DNA of 33,181 bases from an uncultured archaeon A07HR67 (GCA_000496175.1 KI543165.1:309872-343052); one strand, 5' to 3'; counted from the stretch's first letter, positions 1 through 10,091 are shown. Notes: generated from the letters alone by a model not told the origin. Translations and numbers: made by a program.

Positions 1-273
1 GTCGAGAACGACCTCGACGCGTTGTTGTACCCGCCGTCGGCGGTGTTGCCGGTGGAGATTCCGGACTCCCAGCCGTTCTCGGAGATGCGGTGTGAGCTGT
101 CCGCACACACCGGTCTCCCGTCGATCGTGTTACGGGCCGGGTTCGCCGACGAGGGGCTGCCGGTCGGGCTCGAACTCCTCGGCCGCCCCTTCGACGAGCC
201 GCGTCTCTTCGAACTCGCGTACGGCTACGAGCAGTCGACCGACCATCGGCGGCCGCCGGACCGGTTCGAGTAG
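1..273 (+). CDS. Amidase / GatA-like amidase signature enzyme, C-terminal fragment (truncated by window start)
   Basis: Open from base 1; C-terminal motif LPSIVLRAGFADEGLPVGLELLGRPFDEPRLFELAYGYEQ typical of the amidase signature family; stop at 271-273. Confidence 0.8.
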   Translation, partial: VENDLDALLYPPSAVLPVEIPDSQPFSEMRCELSAHTGLPSIVLRAGFADEGLPVGLELLGRPFDEPRLFELAYGYEQSTDHRRPPDRFE

Positions 274-356
274 GCGCCGACCGGCGAGCGGTTTCCACTT
301 TCAGTTTCACTCCGCGGTTGGCTCGGGTATAGGCCCGTCGAGCCCGAACGACGGGT

Positions 357-536
357 ATGAGCGCGATAGCCGAAGACCGACCGAGATACGCAGCGCCGAC
401 GCGCGTGGACATCACGGAGTGTCGCACCGACCGCATCGCCGACCGCGCCCGGTCGAACCGGGTCGGCGGCAGCGAGGTACACCTCGAACGGCGGGGCGGC
501 CGAACGTTTCTGGTGACGACGCCGGCCGACCGGTAG
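357..536 (+). CDS. Small hypothetical protein (59 aa), MSAIAEDRPRYAAPTRVDITECRTDRIADRARSNRVGGSEVHLERRGGRTFLVTTPADR
   Basis: ATG at 357 to TAG at 534-536 read manually; below the ORF-track length cutoff; haloarchaeal-like composition. Confidence 0.5.
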   Translation: MSAIAEDRPRYAAPTRVDITECRTDRIADRARSNRVGGSEVHLERRGGRTFLVTTPADR

Positions 537-554
537 CCGTCGACGAGGCTCGAA

Positions 555-1628
555 TCAGTCGTCGGCGGCGATGGGGTCGCAGGTCTGTCCGTCGTCCGAG
601 AGCAGGCTTTCGACTCCGACGCCGAGTGCCTCGTTCGTCCGCTCGACCGACTCGGCTGCCGGCACGTCGGTGACCATCGCGCGGATCGCGTCGACGTTCT
701 CGGGAACCACGTCCGCCTCCTGGTGGACGTTCTCGAACAGGTAGAGGTCGCGTCCGGAGACCTCGACCGATTCCGCCCAGAGACAGTTCTCCCAGAGGTC
801 GCCGCGAGGCCGTCCGCGGTCCATCGCGTACTCCTTGAGTTTGCCCGCCCCGTCGATGCCCGCGCCTTCGGGGATCACAAACAGGCGCCGTTCGCCGGCG
901 AACAGGTCGCGGACGGCGTCGGCCGTCGGCGTCGCGCGGAGCGTGACGTTGACGCTGTGGGTGTGCATCGCGGTAACGGGCGCCTTCAGCGCGGCGGTGT
1001 CTACGTCGACGTCCGGGAGAACAGTGTTGACGTCCGGGCCGTGGTGTGAGGGGATCGTCGCCGGGTCGGGCACCACGTCGTTGATCGGGCCGCGGTCGGT
1101 CTCGCCGGGGTCGCCGCCGCGGCGAATCAGCGTCACGCGGGCCTTCTCGATGCCGTACGCTTCTTCGAGCGGCGCGAGCAGGCGCGCGAGCCCCGTGGTG
1201 TTACACGAGACGACTCGCACGGCGTCGGCCGCGGCGTCGCGGACCGCCTCGAAACTCGTCCGGGCGGCGAAGGAGGCGTCCGCGACGTCGGCATCCTCGC
1301 CGCCCTGAAACACCGCGGGGACGCCGTGGGTTTCGTACGTCGAGCGGTTCCGGGCGCCGACGCCGGACGGGCAACAATCGACGACGACGTCGACGGCGTC
1401 GAGCAGGTCCGGGAGGCTGCCGGCGACGTCGATGCCGGCGGCGTCGAACTCGTCTGCCCTGTCGGCAATGGCGGCGTACATGTCGTAGCCACGTCGGAGC
1501 GCGGCCTCGGCCGCGTAGTTCGGCCGAGTTTTCGTGACGCCGACGAGGCGCATATCGGGCTGTGCCGCGACCGCGTCCGCGACGCGTTTGCCGATCGTCC
1601 CGTAGCCGTTGATCCCCACACGTATCAT
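555..1628 (-). CDS. gap: Type II (archaeal) glyceraldehyde-3-phosphate dehydrogenase
   Basis: [20 protein letters not shown] Rossmann start, [12 protein letters not shown] catalytic Cys region; full length 357 aa. Confidence 0.93.
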   Translation of the reverse strand: MIRVGINGYGTIGKRVADAVAAQPDMRLVGVTKTRPNYAAEAALRRGYDMYAAIADRADEFDAAGIDVAGSLPDLLDAVDVVVDCCPSGVGARNRSTYETHGVPAVFQGGEDADVADASFAARTSFEAVRDAAADAVRVVSCNTTGLARLLAPLEEAYGIEKARVTLIRRGGDPGETDRGPINDVVPDPATIPSHHGPDVNTVLPDVDVDTAALKAPVTAMHTHSVNVTLRATPTADAVRDLFAGERRLFVIPEGAGIDGAGKLKEYAMDRGRPRGDLWENCLWAESVEVSGRDLYLFENVHQEADVVPENVDAIRAMVTDVPAAESVERTNEALGVGVESLLSDDGQTCDPIAADD

Positions 1629-1666
1629 ATCTTTACGTCCACTCGACGGCTCATAATTGTTTCGAG

Positions 1667-1677
1667 TATATTTTATA
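1667..1677 (-). promoter_or_regulatory. Putative TATA box for gap
   Basis: Minus strand reads ttctataaaatatactcg about 40 nt upstream of the gap ATG, in an AT-rich island in otherwise GC-rich DNA. Confidence 0.55.
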
Positions 1678-1817
1678 GAAACTAACTACACCGCGAGTAA
1701 CGGATCGGTTAATTTGGGGTGTCCGGCGTATACAACATTGTTCCATAACGCAGTAAAAATAGAATAATGCCGGCGGCGAGGCGAAGGACTAACGACTGGG
1801 GCACCCGACGTAGCCAC

Positions 1818-2768
1818 ATGAGCGAGCGCCTCGCGGACGCGGCCCGCACCGCCATCGAGCAGTGTCTGGACGTCGGAGAAGACGAATCGGTCGTCGTCGT
1901 CACCGACGACAAACGCGAGCCGATCGGAGACGCGTTGTACGCCGCGGCGACCGCGGCGACCGACGACGCGACCGTGCTCCGCTACCCGCCGAGCGACCAG
2001 CACGGCACCGAACCGCCGGCGCCGGTGGCGGCCGCGATGGCCGACAGCGACGTCTTCCTCGCGCCGACGACGAAGAGCCTGAGTCACACCCGTGCCCGCG
2101 GGGCCGCCTGCGACGCCGGGTCGCGCGGGGCGACCCTCCCCGGCATTACCGAAGACGTGTTCGTCACCGGGCTCGACGCCGACTACGCCGCCATCGACGA
2201 CGCCTGCGACGCGATGCTGGCGGCGGTCGGCGACGCCGCCGAGATTCGCGTCACCTCGCCGGCGGGGACCGACATCACGTTCGAGATCGGCGGCCGCGAG
2301 TGGCTCTCGGACACCGGCGTCGTCCACGACCCGGGAACGTTCTCGAACCTGCCGGCGGGCGAGGTGTTCGTGGCGCCCGAAACCGCGACCGGCACCTACG
2401 TCGTCGACGGAACGATGATGCCCCACGGGCTGCTCGACGCGGACGAGCAGTTGGCGTTCGAGGTCGAAGACGGGCTGGTCACCGCGATCGAGGACGACGC
2501 CGTCCGGGCCGACATCGAGGCCGCCGCCGAGACGGTCGGCGACGCCGCCTACAACCTCGCCGAGCTCGGAATCGGCACCAACGTCGGCGTCGACGAACTG
2601 GTGGGCTCCGTGCTCCTCGACGAGAAAGCCGCAGGAACGGTCCACATCGCGATTGGCGACAACGCGGGGATCGGCGGCGAGACCGACGCGCCGTTACACC
2701 TCGACGGGATCGTCCGCGACCCGACCGTGTACGCCGACGGCGAGCCGGTCGAGCTGCCGACCCCCTGA
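1818..2768 (+). CDS. Aminopeptidase, M29-like (thermophilic metalloprotease family)
   Basis: MSERLADAARTAIEQCLDV...NLPAGEVFVAPETATGTYVVDGTM...ELGIGTN...GTVHIAIGDN. Confidence 0.85.
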   Translation: MSERLADAARTAIEQCLDVGEDESVVVVTDDKREPIGDALYAAATAATDDATVLRYPPSDQHGTEPPAPVAAAMADSDVFLAPTTKSLSHTRARGAACDAGSRGATLPGITEDVFVTGLDADYAAIDDACDAMLAAVGDAAEIRVTSPAGTDITFEIGGREWLSDTGVVHDPGTFSNLPAGEVFVAPETATGTYVVDGTMMPHGLLDADEQLAFEVEDGLVTAIEDDAVRADIEAAAETVGDAAYNLAELGIGTNVGVDELVGSVLLDEKAAGTVHIAIGDNAGIGGETDAPLHLDGIVRDPTVYADGEPVELPTP

Positions 2769-2780
2769 ACCGGGCCGACG

Positions 2781-3725
2781 CTACGCCGCGGCCGCCAGCG
2801 CGACGCCGCCGACCTCACCGAGCCCGAGCACCTGGTGTCGCCAGCCGTCGCCCGCGTCCACACACACCGTTCCGGCGGCCGTGACAACGGCCGAAAGGCC
2901 CGGACCGTAGCCGAGCGCGACCGGCCGTTCGTCGACCGGAAGCGCCGTCTCGGTCCACGCGTCGGCGTCCCAGCCGGTCTCGGCGACGGATCCGGCCGGG
3001 GAGCCGGAGACCCCAGCCCCGCCGGGATGGACGCGTAGCGTCCCGTCGACGACGGCCATCGCGTGACCGTTGCCGTCGGCGGCGACGGCCGTCGCCGGCC
3101 GTTCTGCCGCCGGCATCCAGCCGTTTCCGAGCCAGTAGAGTCCCGACGCCGTCGCGGCTAGCGGGACTCCCGTCCCAGAGACGTCGTGGACGTTCGCGAG
3201 CCCGGCGGTCTCGATCGTCGGCATACCGCCTGCCACCGTCCTCGTCACCCGATGGACGCCGTCGGCCGCCGCGATCAACGGACCGTCGATCCGTCTGGGA
3301 TCGTCGACGCTCCCGATCCGAGTGGTGTCGGTCGCGGGCGACCCGTCCGGCTCGGGGCGGGCGCGAACGTCCACCCGGTGGAGTTCGTCAGTCGCGTCCG
3401 CGACGAGAAGGCCGCCGTCGTAGACGCCCACCGCGACGGACGCACCGATCCCGACGGGGTCGAACGTCGGGTCGTCGGCCGTCGGCGCGACCGCGAGCGT
3501 CCGGTCGGTCGCGACAGCGATCAGGTCGGGCGCGTCGGATCGCCCGAGAACGGCGACGTCGCGTGCGGAATCGCGAGCGACCAGTTCGTACGTTCCCACC
3601 TTGTCGCCGGAGATCGCGACCCGGACGACGCCGACGTCGGCCGCGAGGTACGCGTCGGTCCGGCCCGTGGCGCCGGCGTACACGCGCTTTTCTTCGATCG
3701 AGATGTCGTCCTCGGCGGGTGCCAT
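2781..3725 (-). CDS. HVO_0234-type beta-propeller-like haloarchaeal protein
   Basis: MAPAEDDISIEEKRVYAGATGRTDAYLAADVGVVRVAISGDKVG; repetitive short beta-rich segments; start chosen at the internal Met. Confidence 0.7.
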   Translation of the reverse strand: MAPAEDDISIEEKRVYAGATGRTDAYLAADVGVVRVAISGDKVGTYELVARDSARDVAVLGRSDAPDLIAVATDRTLAVAPTADDPTFDPVGIGASVAVGVYDGGLLVADATDELHRVDVRARPEPDGSPATDTTRIGSVDDPRRIDGPLIAAADGVHRVTRTVAGGMPTIETAGLANVHDVSGTGVPLAATASGLYWLGNGWMPAAERPATAVAADGNGHAMAVVDGTLRVHPGGAGVSGSPAGSVAETGWDADAWTETALPVDERPVALGYGPGLSAVVTAAGTVCVDAGDGWRHQVLGLGEVGGVALAAAA

Positions 3726-3864
3726 CGGGAGGCGATTCACGTCCTGGCATAATAAGCCCCGGGCGAGCCGGACCGCACGGCTCGGGTGGCACCGACAGAC
3801 GCGCAGTCACACGATCGCGGCCGATTCCGATGGCCATTTGCCCGGGCGGGGCGTAGCCGCTCGG

Positions 3865-4848
3865 GTGCACCCGGTCGTCGTCGAGTTCCTCGGGCTGTTC
3901 GCCGATGTCGTCCCTCGGCTCGTGCGGATATCGGGTTTCATCACTGTCGGGGTGTTCGCCGCCAACGTCGCCGTCGCGTTCGGGCTGATCCGTTACGTCG
4001 CCGGGCTCTCCGGCTACCTCACCCGGCCGGCCAATCTGCCCGACGAGGTCGGCACCGCGATTCTCACGACCGCGGCGTCGACCACGGCGGGGTACGCGAC
4101 GCTCGCGGAGTACCGGGAGTCGGGGCTGCTCGACGACCGCGCCACGCTCGTGGCGGTGACGATTAACACGTTCTTCGGGTTCGTCCAGCACGTGTTCACC
4201 TACTACGTGCCGGTGTTGATCCCGATCCTCGGGGCGACGACCGGCGGGTTGTACGTCGCCGCCCGCGCCGGGATCGCGCTCGCGATCACGGTCACCGGCG
4301 TGCTTCTCGGCGGCCTGCTGGTGTCCGGACACAACGTCGACCGGGCGGCGCTCGCCGACATCGACGCGGCCGGTCCCGACGCCGACGAGCGGGGCCGACG
4401 CGAACGCGTCCGCGACGCCGGCGAGAAGTCGCTCGGCACGCTCCGGCGGATCGTCCCTCGGCTGGCGGTCGTGTACACGCTGGTGGTGGCGTTCGTCACC
4501 TACTACGACGTGGAATCGCTGACCGCCGTCGCCGAGCCGGTCACCGCAACGCTGGGGCTGCCGAGTGCGGCCGTCCCCGTGGTCGCGGTGTACACCCTCG
4601 ACACGACCGCCGGCGCGGTCGCCATCGAGCCGCTTCTCGGGTCGACGTTCACCCCGCGAACCGCCGTTGCGACCCTGCTCATCGGTGGGATTCTCTCGTT
4701 TGCGGTCTCGACGTTCCGGCGCTCGATCCCGTTCCAGTACGGCATCTGGGGCCCCGCCTTCGGCACCAAAGTGATCGCGGTCAACACGGCGTTGAAACTC
4801 GTCTTCATCTCGGTGACCGTCGCGCTGCTTCTGGCCCCGGCGTGGTGA
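3865..4848 (+). CDS. Nucleoside-recognition (Gate) domain membrane protein
   Basis: Multiple TM segments, NLPDEVGTAILTTAASTTAGYATLAEY and FGTKVIAVNTALKLVFI; probable GTG start at 3865. Confidence 0.7.
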   Translation: MHPVVVEFLGLFADVVPRLVRISGFITVGVFAANVAVAFGLIRYVAGLSGYLTRPANLPDEVGTAILTTAASTTAGYATLAEYRESGLLDDRATLVAVTINTFFGFVQHVFTYYVPVLIPILGATTGGLYVAARAGIALAITVTGVLLGGLLVSGHNVDRAALADIDAAGPDADERGRRERVRDAGEKSLGTLRRIVPRLAVVYTLVVAFVTYYDVESLTAVAEPVTATLGLPSAAVPVVAVYTLDTTAGAVAIEPLLGSTFTPRTAVATLLIGGILSFAVSTFRRSIPFQYGIWGPAFGTKVIAVNTALKLVFISVTVALLLAPAW

Positions 4849-4875
4849 GCGACGGGCGCGCCGGCGGTCTACAGA

Positions 4876-6158
4876 TCACTCGCCGGCGGCCGCTCCGGGG
4901 CTCGTCCGCATCCCGCCGCGGTAGCGGGCCACGATCGCGACCGTCGCGAGCGCCGCGAGGACGGCGAAGCCGCCGACGAGCGTGAACGTCCCCTGGTAGC
5001 CGGCCGTCTCGATGAGCGCGCCGAAAAGCGGCGGCGCGACGGTGTTGCCGATCATGATCCCGATCGTCACGACCGCGAAGTTCCGACCGATGTCGCTCCG
5101 TGAGGACAACAGGTCGGCGAGTTTGTCCCGGGCGGGCAGACCGAGGCTGCCGAGGCTGCCGGCGAGGACGCCGATCCCGACCGCGACGAGCGGCGGGGCG
5201 GCCGTCGACGCCAGCGCGAAGACGGCGACGCCGACGAGCGCGTACGCGCCGGCGAGAATCGCCCCCGGCTGGAACCGGTCGGCCAACACACCACCCGCGA
5301 GGATCAACCCGGCGCCGGTGATGAACATCGCGGTCAACGAGAGGCTCGCGATCCCGGAGGCGACGCCGTAGCCGTCGTCTAAAAACACCACCAAGTACGA
5401 GGAGACGCCCCAGAACGCGGTCGACGAGAGCATCGCCACGACGCCCAATCCGAGGATCGGCCGCGACCGCCCGAGCGCTCGGAGCTCCTCGCGAACGAGG
5501 GCCAGCCGGGAGGTCGTCTCCGTTCGCGCGTCGTCGTCGCCGGGATTCGGCCGCGTCACCTCGTCGCTTACGTGTCTGGCGAGCACGTAGCAGGCGACGA
5601 CCCCGTAGCACGCCCCGACGGCCGCGATCAGCCCGAAGGCGTGCCGCCAGGTCGCTCCCGGCAGCGCCGTGACGCCGACGATGACGACCGGGGGTGCGGC
5701 GAACCCGAGGTTGCCCGGGAAGCCGTGGGCGCTGTACGCCTTTCCCGCGGATGTCGGCACTGCTGGCGTCCGAGAGCAACGGGAAGTGAGCGGGATGATG
5801 GCCCGCCACGCCCCGCGCCGAGGGACGCTGGCGACGAGGAGGACCTCGAAGGTGGGCGCGACCGCGAGAATGCCGCGCCAATCGCGCCGAGTCCGAGACA
5901 GAGACCGAGGGTGATCACCCGGTCGTAGTTGTCCGAGAGGTAGCCGTACGGGAGCTGCAAGGCGGTGTTGACGAACGCCTGGACGCCCATCGCGATCCCC
6001 AGCGCGGCCAGCCCGACGCCGAAGTCGGCCGCGAGCGTCGCCAAGATTGGCGGAAACAAGACGAGATACAGGTGGTTCACGACGTGCGAGCCGCTCACGA
6101 TCCCGACCACGAGGGCGGTCTCGCGCGGAACAGCGTCCAGATCGGAGCGCAGAGACAT
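4876..6158 (-). pseudogene. MFS transporter with apparent frameshifts (N-terminal part 6158 to ~5871, C-terminal part ~5745 to 4876)
   Basis: MFS-like N-term MSLRSDLDAVPRETALVVGIVSGSHVVNHLYLVLFPPIL and C-term GKAYSAHGFPGNLGFAAPPVVIVGVTAL lie in different frames; linking peptides occur in two frames (see finding). Confidence 0.8.
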
Positions 6159-6358
6159 CTACCGATCACTGGAGAACGAGGGGCAAAACGGTGTGTCAAT
6201 CGGCCGGCGTTGCCGCTGAGACGCGAACTCGACGGGGCCCGTCGTTCGGCGAACACGGATCTCCGAGCGGCCGAAAGGGCCTGTACTGGACCAGAGCTGG
6301 AGTCGACCGCGGCAAACGGCCCGTCACCTTTTATCGCTCCCGGGTCGGTACGTGACGT

Positions 6359-6910
6359 ATGCCAAAGTATTCCACGGGTGGCGGAGACGGCGGAGACGAC
6401 GGCGACGCCTGCGAGCTCTGTGGGCGCGAGACGACGAGCCTCCAACGGGCGAACGTCGCCGGCGCGCGCCTGCTCGTCTGTTCGAACTGTCGCCCACACG
6501 ACGACGCGCGGCGCGGGTCGGGAGCGGACAGCGGCGGTACCGGGGGCGGAAGCCGCGGCGGCGCCGGCCCCGACGACACGAGCGACGACTCGAGCAGCCG
6601 GAGCCGAGAGGTCGCAAAAAAGCAGGCGCAGGTGTACGACGCCGCGACCGGCGATTCCTCACACTGGGAGGAGGAAGGGACGAACTACGAGGACGACCGG
6701 CTCCCGTACCTCGTGTCGGGCTACGGCGAGCGTGCGGCGACGGCGCGCCAGGCGACCGACCTCACGGTTGGTGACTTGGCCGAGGAGCTCGGCGTCGACC
6801 CGGACGACCTGCGGGCAATCGAGGAGGGACGGGCGGCGACGGCGGACGTCGGCGGCTCCGTCGTCCGGGCGGTGGCCGACCGGCTCGACGTGGAGCTCGT
6901 CGACGAGTGA
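6359..6910 (+). CDS. MBF1-like protein: zinc ribbon plus HTH
   Basis: CELCGRETTSLQRANVAGARLLVCSNCRPH zinc ribbon and ATDLTVGDLAEELGVDPDDLRAIEEGRA XRE-type HTH. Confidence 0.8.
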   Translation: MPKYSTGGGDGGDDGDACELCGRETTSLQRANVAGARLLVCSNCRPHDDARRGSGADSGGTGGGSRGGAGPDDTSDDSSSRSREVAKKQAQVYDAATGDSSHWEEEGTNYEDDRLPYLVSGYGERAATARQATDLTVGDLAEELGVDPDDLRAIEEGRAATADVGGSVVRAVADRLDVELVDE

Positions 6911-6972
6911 CGCCACCGAGAAGCCGCCCGGGAGTCGAAACGACCAATTCCGCCGGGGCCGACTCGTCGACG

Positions 6973-8142
6973 ATGACGGCGATCAAGGACAGCGTCCACG
7001 GTCACGTCCGGCTCGACCCGGTCGCGGCCGAACTGATCGACACGCCCGCCTTCCAGCGGCTGCGTCACATCAAACAGCTGTCCACCGTGCGGCTGGTGTA
7101 TCCCTCCGCGAACCACACGCGGTTCGAGCACAGCCTCGGCGTCTACCACCTCGCTCGGAAGGCGGTGGAAGGGCTGCGGCTGGAGTCCGACACGGCCGCG
7201 CACGTCCGGGCCGCTGCGCTGCTCCACGACGTCGGCCACGGGCCGTACGGCCACCAGACCGAGGGGATCATCCGGCGACGGACAGGGCGCGACCACGACG
7301 ACATCGGCTGGCTCCTGACCGATCCGGACCGCGAGGTGACGCAGGTGCTCGAACGCAACGACCTCGATCCGGAACGCGTTGCGTCGTTGATCGCCGGAAA
7401 AGGCGGTCTCGGCGCGCTCGTCTCCGGCGAGCTCGACGTGGACCGGATGGATTACCTCCTCAGAGACGCCCACCACACGGGCGTCCCCTACGGCACCGTC
7501 GACACCGGGCGGCTGCTGACCGAGCTTCGGCTCACCGGGGACGACGAGCTCGTCCTCGCGGAGGGGAACGTCGCCACCGCCGAGAGCGTGCTCGTCGCTC
7601 GGTCGCTGATGAACGCGGTCGTGTATCGCCACCACGTGTCTCGGGTCGCCGGCGCGATGCTCGAACGCGCCTGCGAGCGCTACCTCGAGCGGACGCGCGT
7701 CGGCACGGACGCGTTCCGGCGGATGGCCGACCACGACCTGCTGGTCGAGCTTCGCGAACACGTTCCCGAGCTCGGCCGCCGGATCGAGCGGCGCGACCTC
7801 TACAAGCGGGCGGCGTGGGTCGGATTAGCCGACGTTCCCGCCGGCACCGTCGACGCCGGCCGCGAGGAGGAGCTGGCGGCCGAGCGCGAGATCGCCGACC
7901 GGGTCGGCATCGAGCCCGAGGCGGTCGTCGTCGACGTCCCCGCGCGGCCGGGGCTCAAGGAGTCCGGGTCCAGCGTCGTCGTCGACGGCACGCCGCGGCG
8001 GCTGGCGGACGTCTCCGAGCTGGTCGCGGGGCTTCGGGCGGCAGAGCGCCGCCGCTGGCGACTCGGCGTCTACTGTCCGGCGGCACGCGTCGACGCCGTC
8101 GGAACGGCCGCCGTCGACGTGCTCGGGCTCTCGACGGACTGA
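6973..8142 (+). CDS. HD-domain phosphohydrolase (SAMHD1/dNTPase-like, COG1078 type), copy 1
   Basis: TRFEHSLGVYHLARK...ALLHDVGHGPYGH...SGELDVDRMDYLLRDAHHTGVPYG; start at ATG 6973. Confidence 0.85.
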   Translation: MTAIKDSVHGHVRLDPVAAELIDTPAFQRLRHIKQLSTVRLVYPSANHTRFEHSLGVYHLARKAVEGLRLESDTAAHVRAAALLHDVGHGPYGHQTEGIIRRRTGRDHDDIGWLLTDPDREVTQVLERNDLDPERVASLIAGKGGLGALVSGELDVDRMDYLLRDAHHTGVPYGTVDTGRLLTELRLTGDDELVLAEGNVATAESVLVARSLMNAVVYRHHVSRVAGAMLERACERYLERTRVGTDAFRRMADHDLLVELREHVPELGRRIERRDLYKRAAWVGLADVPAGTVDAGREEELAAEREIADRVGIEPEAVVVDVPARPGLKESGSSVVVDGTPRRLADVSELVAGLRAAERRRWRLGVYCPAARVDAVGTAAVDVLGLSTD

Positions 8143-8190
8143 GCGGGCCGGCCGGCTGTCGGCGGACTGAGCGGGCCGGCCGGCTGTCGG
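8135..8190. repeat. Two perfect tandem copies of a 28-bp unit
   Basis: cggactgagcgggccggccggctgtcgg at 8135-8162 and 8163-8190; first copy spans the stop codon of HD gene 1. Confidence 0.95.
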
Positions 8191-8292
8191 CGTATCGGCC
8201 CCGCAGCCGGTGTCGAGATCGGGTCGGCGTCCGTTCTCGGCCCGGCACCGGTGACGCCCGTCGTTTTTATTCGATCGAGACGAAACGCCGTC

Positions 8293-9552
8293 ATGACCAC
8301 GGTCAAGGACACCGTCCACGACCACATCGAGATCGACGGCGTCGGCGCGGCCCTCCTCGACACGCCGGCCGTCCAGCGGCTGCGAGGGGTCAAACAGCTC
8401 GGCACCGTCCAGTTAGTGTATCCGTCCGCGAATCACACCCGCTTCGAACACAGTCTGGGCGTGTATTACCTCGCCCGGCAGGCGCTCGGCCACCTCGGGA
8501 TCGAGGGGAAACACGCCGACCGGATCGAGGCGGCTGCGATCCTCCACGACGTGGGGCACGGTCCGTTCAGCCACAATCTCGAGGCGCTCATCCACCGGCG
8601 GACCGGCAAGTACCACGACGACGTTTGCGAGCTGCTCGACGGCGGCGCGGTCGGCGCGGTCCTCCGCGAGCACGACCTCGACCCCGACCGGATCGCGAGG
8701 ATCGTCGCCGGCGAGGGAGCCTACGCCGGTCTCGTCTCCGGCGAGCTCGACGTGGACCGGATGGATTACCTCCTCAGAGACGCCTACCACACGGGCGTCC
8801 CCTACGGCACCATCGACACCGAGCGGTTCGTCAGAGAGCTGGCGTTCGTCGACGGGCTCGACGGCGAGGGTGACGCCGGCGCGCGTCCGTCCCCGTCGCT
8901 CGTCCTCGACGAGGGGAACGTGCAGACGGCAGAAAGCCTGTTGCTCGCGCGTGCGCTGATGAACCCGGTCGTGTACACCCACCACGTCGCGCGGATCTCG
9001 AAGGCGATGCTTCGACGGGCGGCCGCGGCGGTGCTCGACGCGACGGCGACGACCGCCGCCGAGCTCCGCCGAATGGACGACCACGACTTTCTCGCCGCGA
9101 TCCGACGGTGTCCGGAGAGCGTGGAGCTCTCGCGTCGCTACGACGAGCGAGACCTCTACAAGCGGGCGGTGTGGGCGGAGTACGGCGACGTCCCCGAGCG
9201 GATCCACGAGGCCGACCACGAGACGGAGCTGTCGCTCGAACGAGAGATCGCCGACGAGGCCGGCGTCGCCAACGAGAACGTGATCCTCGACGTTCCGCCG
9301 GAGCCCTCGATGCGCGAATCGACCGCCCGCGTGACGGTCAACGGAGAGGTGCGGCGGTTAGAACGGCAGTCGCCGCTCGTCTCCGCGCTCCGAACCGCCC
9401 AGCGGAATCAGTGGCGCCTCGGCGTGTACGCGCCCGCCGCGGCGACGGACCGGGTCGGGCGAGCGGCCGCGGACGTGCTCGGCCTCGACACCGACGCGCT
9501 CGTGGTCGAGGTCCGCGAGGCGATGCCGACGACGCTCGACGAGTTCGAGTAG
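8293..9552 (+). CDS. HD-domain phosphohydrolase (SAMHD1/dNTPase-like), copy 2
   Basis: Paralog of the preceding gene: MTTVKDTVHDHIEIDGVGAALLDTPAVQRLRGVKQLGTVQLVYPSANHTRFEHSLGVYYLARQ...ILHDVGHGPFSH. Confidence 0.87.
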   Translation: MTTVKDTVHDHIEIDGVGAALLDTPAVQRLRGVKQLGTVQLVYPSANHTRFEHSLGVYYLARQALGHLGIEGKHADRIEAAAILHDVGHGPFSHNLEALIHRRTGKYHDDVCELLDGGAVGAVLREHDLDPDRIARIVAGEGAYAGLVSGELDVDRMDYLLRDAYHTGVPYGTIDTERFVRELAFVDGLDGEGDAGARPSPSLVLDEGNVQTAESLLLARALMNPVVYTHHVARISKAMLRRAAAAVLDATATTAAELRRMDDHDFLAAIRRCPESVELSRRYDERDLYKRAVWAEYGDVPERIHEADHETELSLEREIADEAGVANENVILDVPPEPSMRESTARVTVNGEVRRLERQSPLVSALRTAQRNQWRLGVYAPAAATDRVGRAAADVLGLDTDALVVEVREAMPTTLDEFE

Positions 9553-9620
9553 CCGGCGCGGCGACCGACGGCCGGGTAGCCGGCGATGGGGTCAAATTGG
9601 TCGCGATCGTATCGGAACGC

Positions 9621-10091
9621 ATGGTCGCGTTTTCCGCCTTCCCCGGAGTGCTCGTCGGCCCGCTCGTCGGACTCCTCGCGACGCTCGCGATGGATCCCGT
9701 GATGGCACGGCTTCCGGAGGGAGAGACGGCGCCGAAGGTCGCCGCGGGGGTGTTGACGGCCACGCCAATCGACGACGCGCCGGAACGGCTGGCGACGTGG
9801 GTACACTACGTCGCCGGCGGCGGCTCCGGGCTGTTGTTCGTCGGACTCGCCGTCGGGATCGGGGCGTTCGGCGCCGGGCCAGCCGCGACGATCGCGGCCA
9901 CGGCCGCCGTCATGCTCGGACTGATGGTCGGGTTCTTCGTGCTCGTTCCGCTGCCGCGGGCGGAGGGCGTGGCGCGCGGGCGACTCCGCCAGATACGCCG
10001 AGACTGGGCCGTCTCGGCGGGCGCGTACGTCCTCGTCGCGGCGCTTCTCGTCGGGGTCGCGAACGCGCTCGTCGTCGGAGGCGGAGTCTGA
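9621..10091 (+). CDS. Hypothetical membrane protein
   Basis: MVAFSAFPGVLVGPLVGLLATLAMDPVMARLPEGE... with several hydrophobic segments. Confidence 0.65.
   Translation: MVAFSAFPGVLVGPLVGLLATLAMDPVMARLPEGETAPKVAAGVLTATPIDDAPERLATWVHYVAGGGSGLLFVGLAVGIGAFGAGPAATIAATAAVMLGLMVGFFVLVPLPRAEGVARGRLRQIRRDWAVSAGAYVLVAALLVGVANALVVGGGV

Noticed and set aside
92-673. 193-aa ORF (and many similar Arg/Ser/Pro-rich ORFs on both strands)
   Set aside because: Out-of-frame artefact of GC-rich coding DNA; composition is Arg-rich rather than acidic, and it overlaps real genes
1686-2645. 319-aa minus-strand ORF antisense to the aminopeptidase
   Set aside because: Shadow ORF; the plus-strand frame has clear family motifs and acidic haloarchaeal composition
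6072-8873. 933-aa plus-strand ORF
   Set aside because: Spans MBF1-like and both HD genes in a wrong frame; Arg-rich shadow ORF
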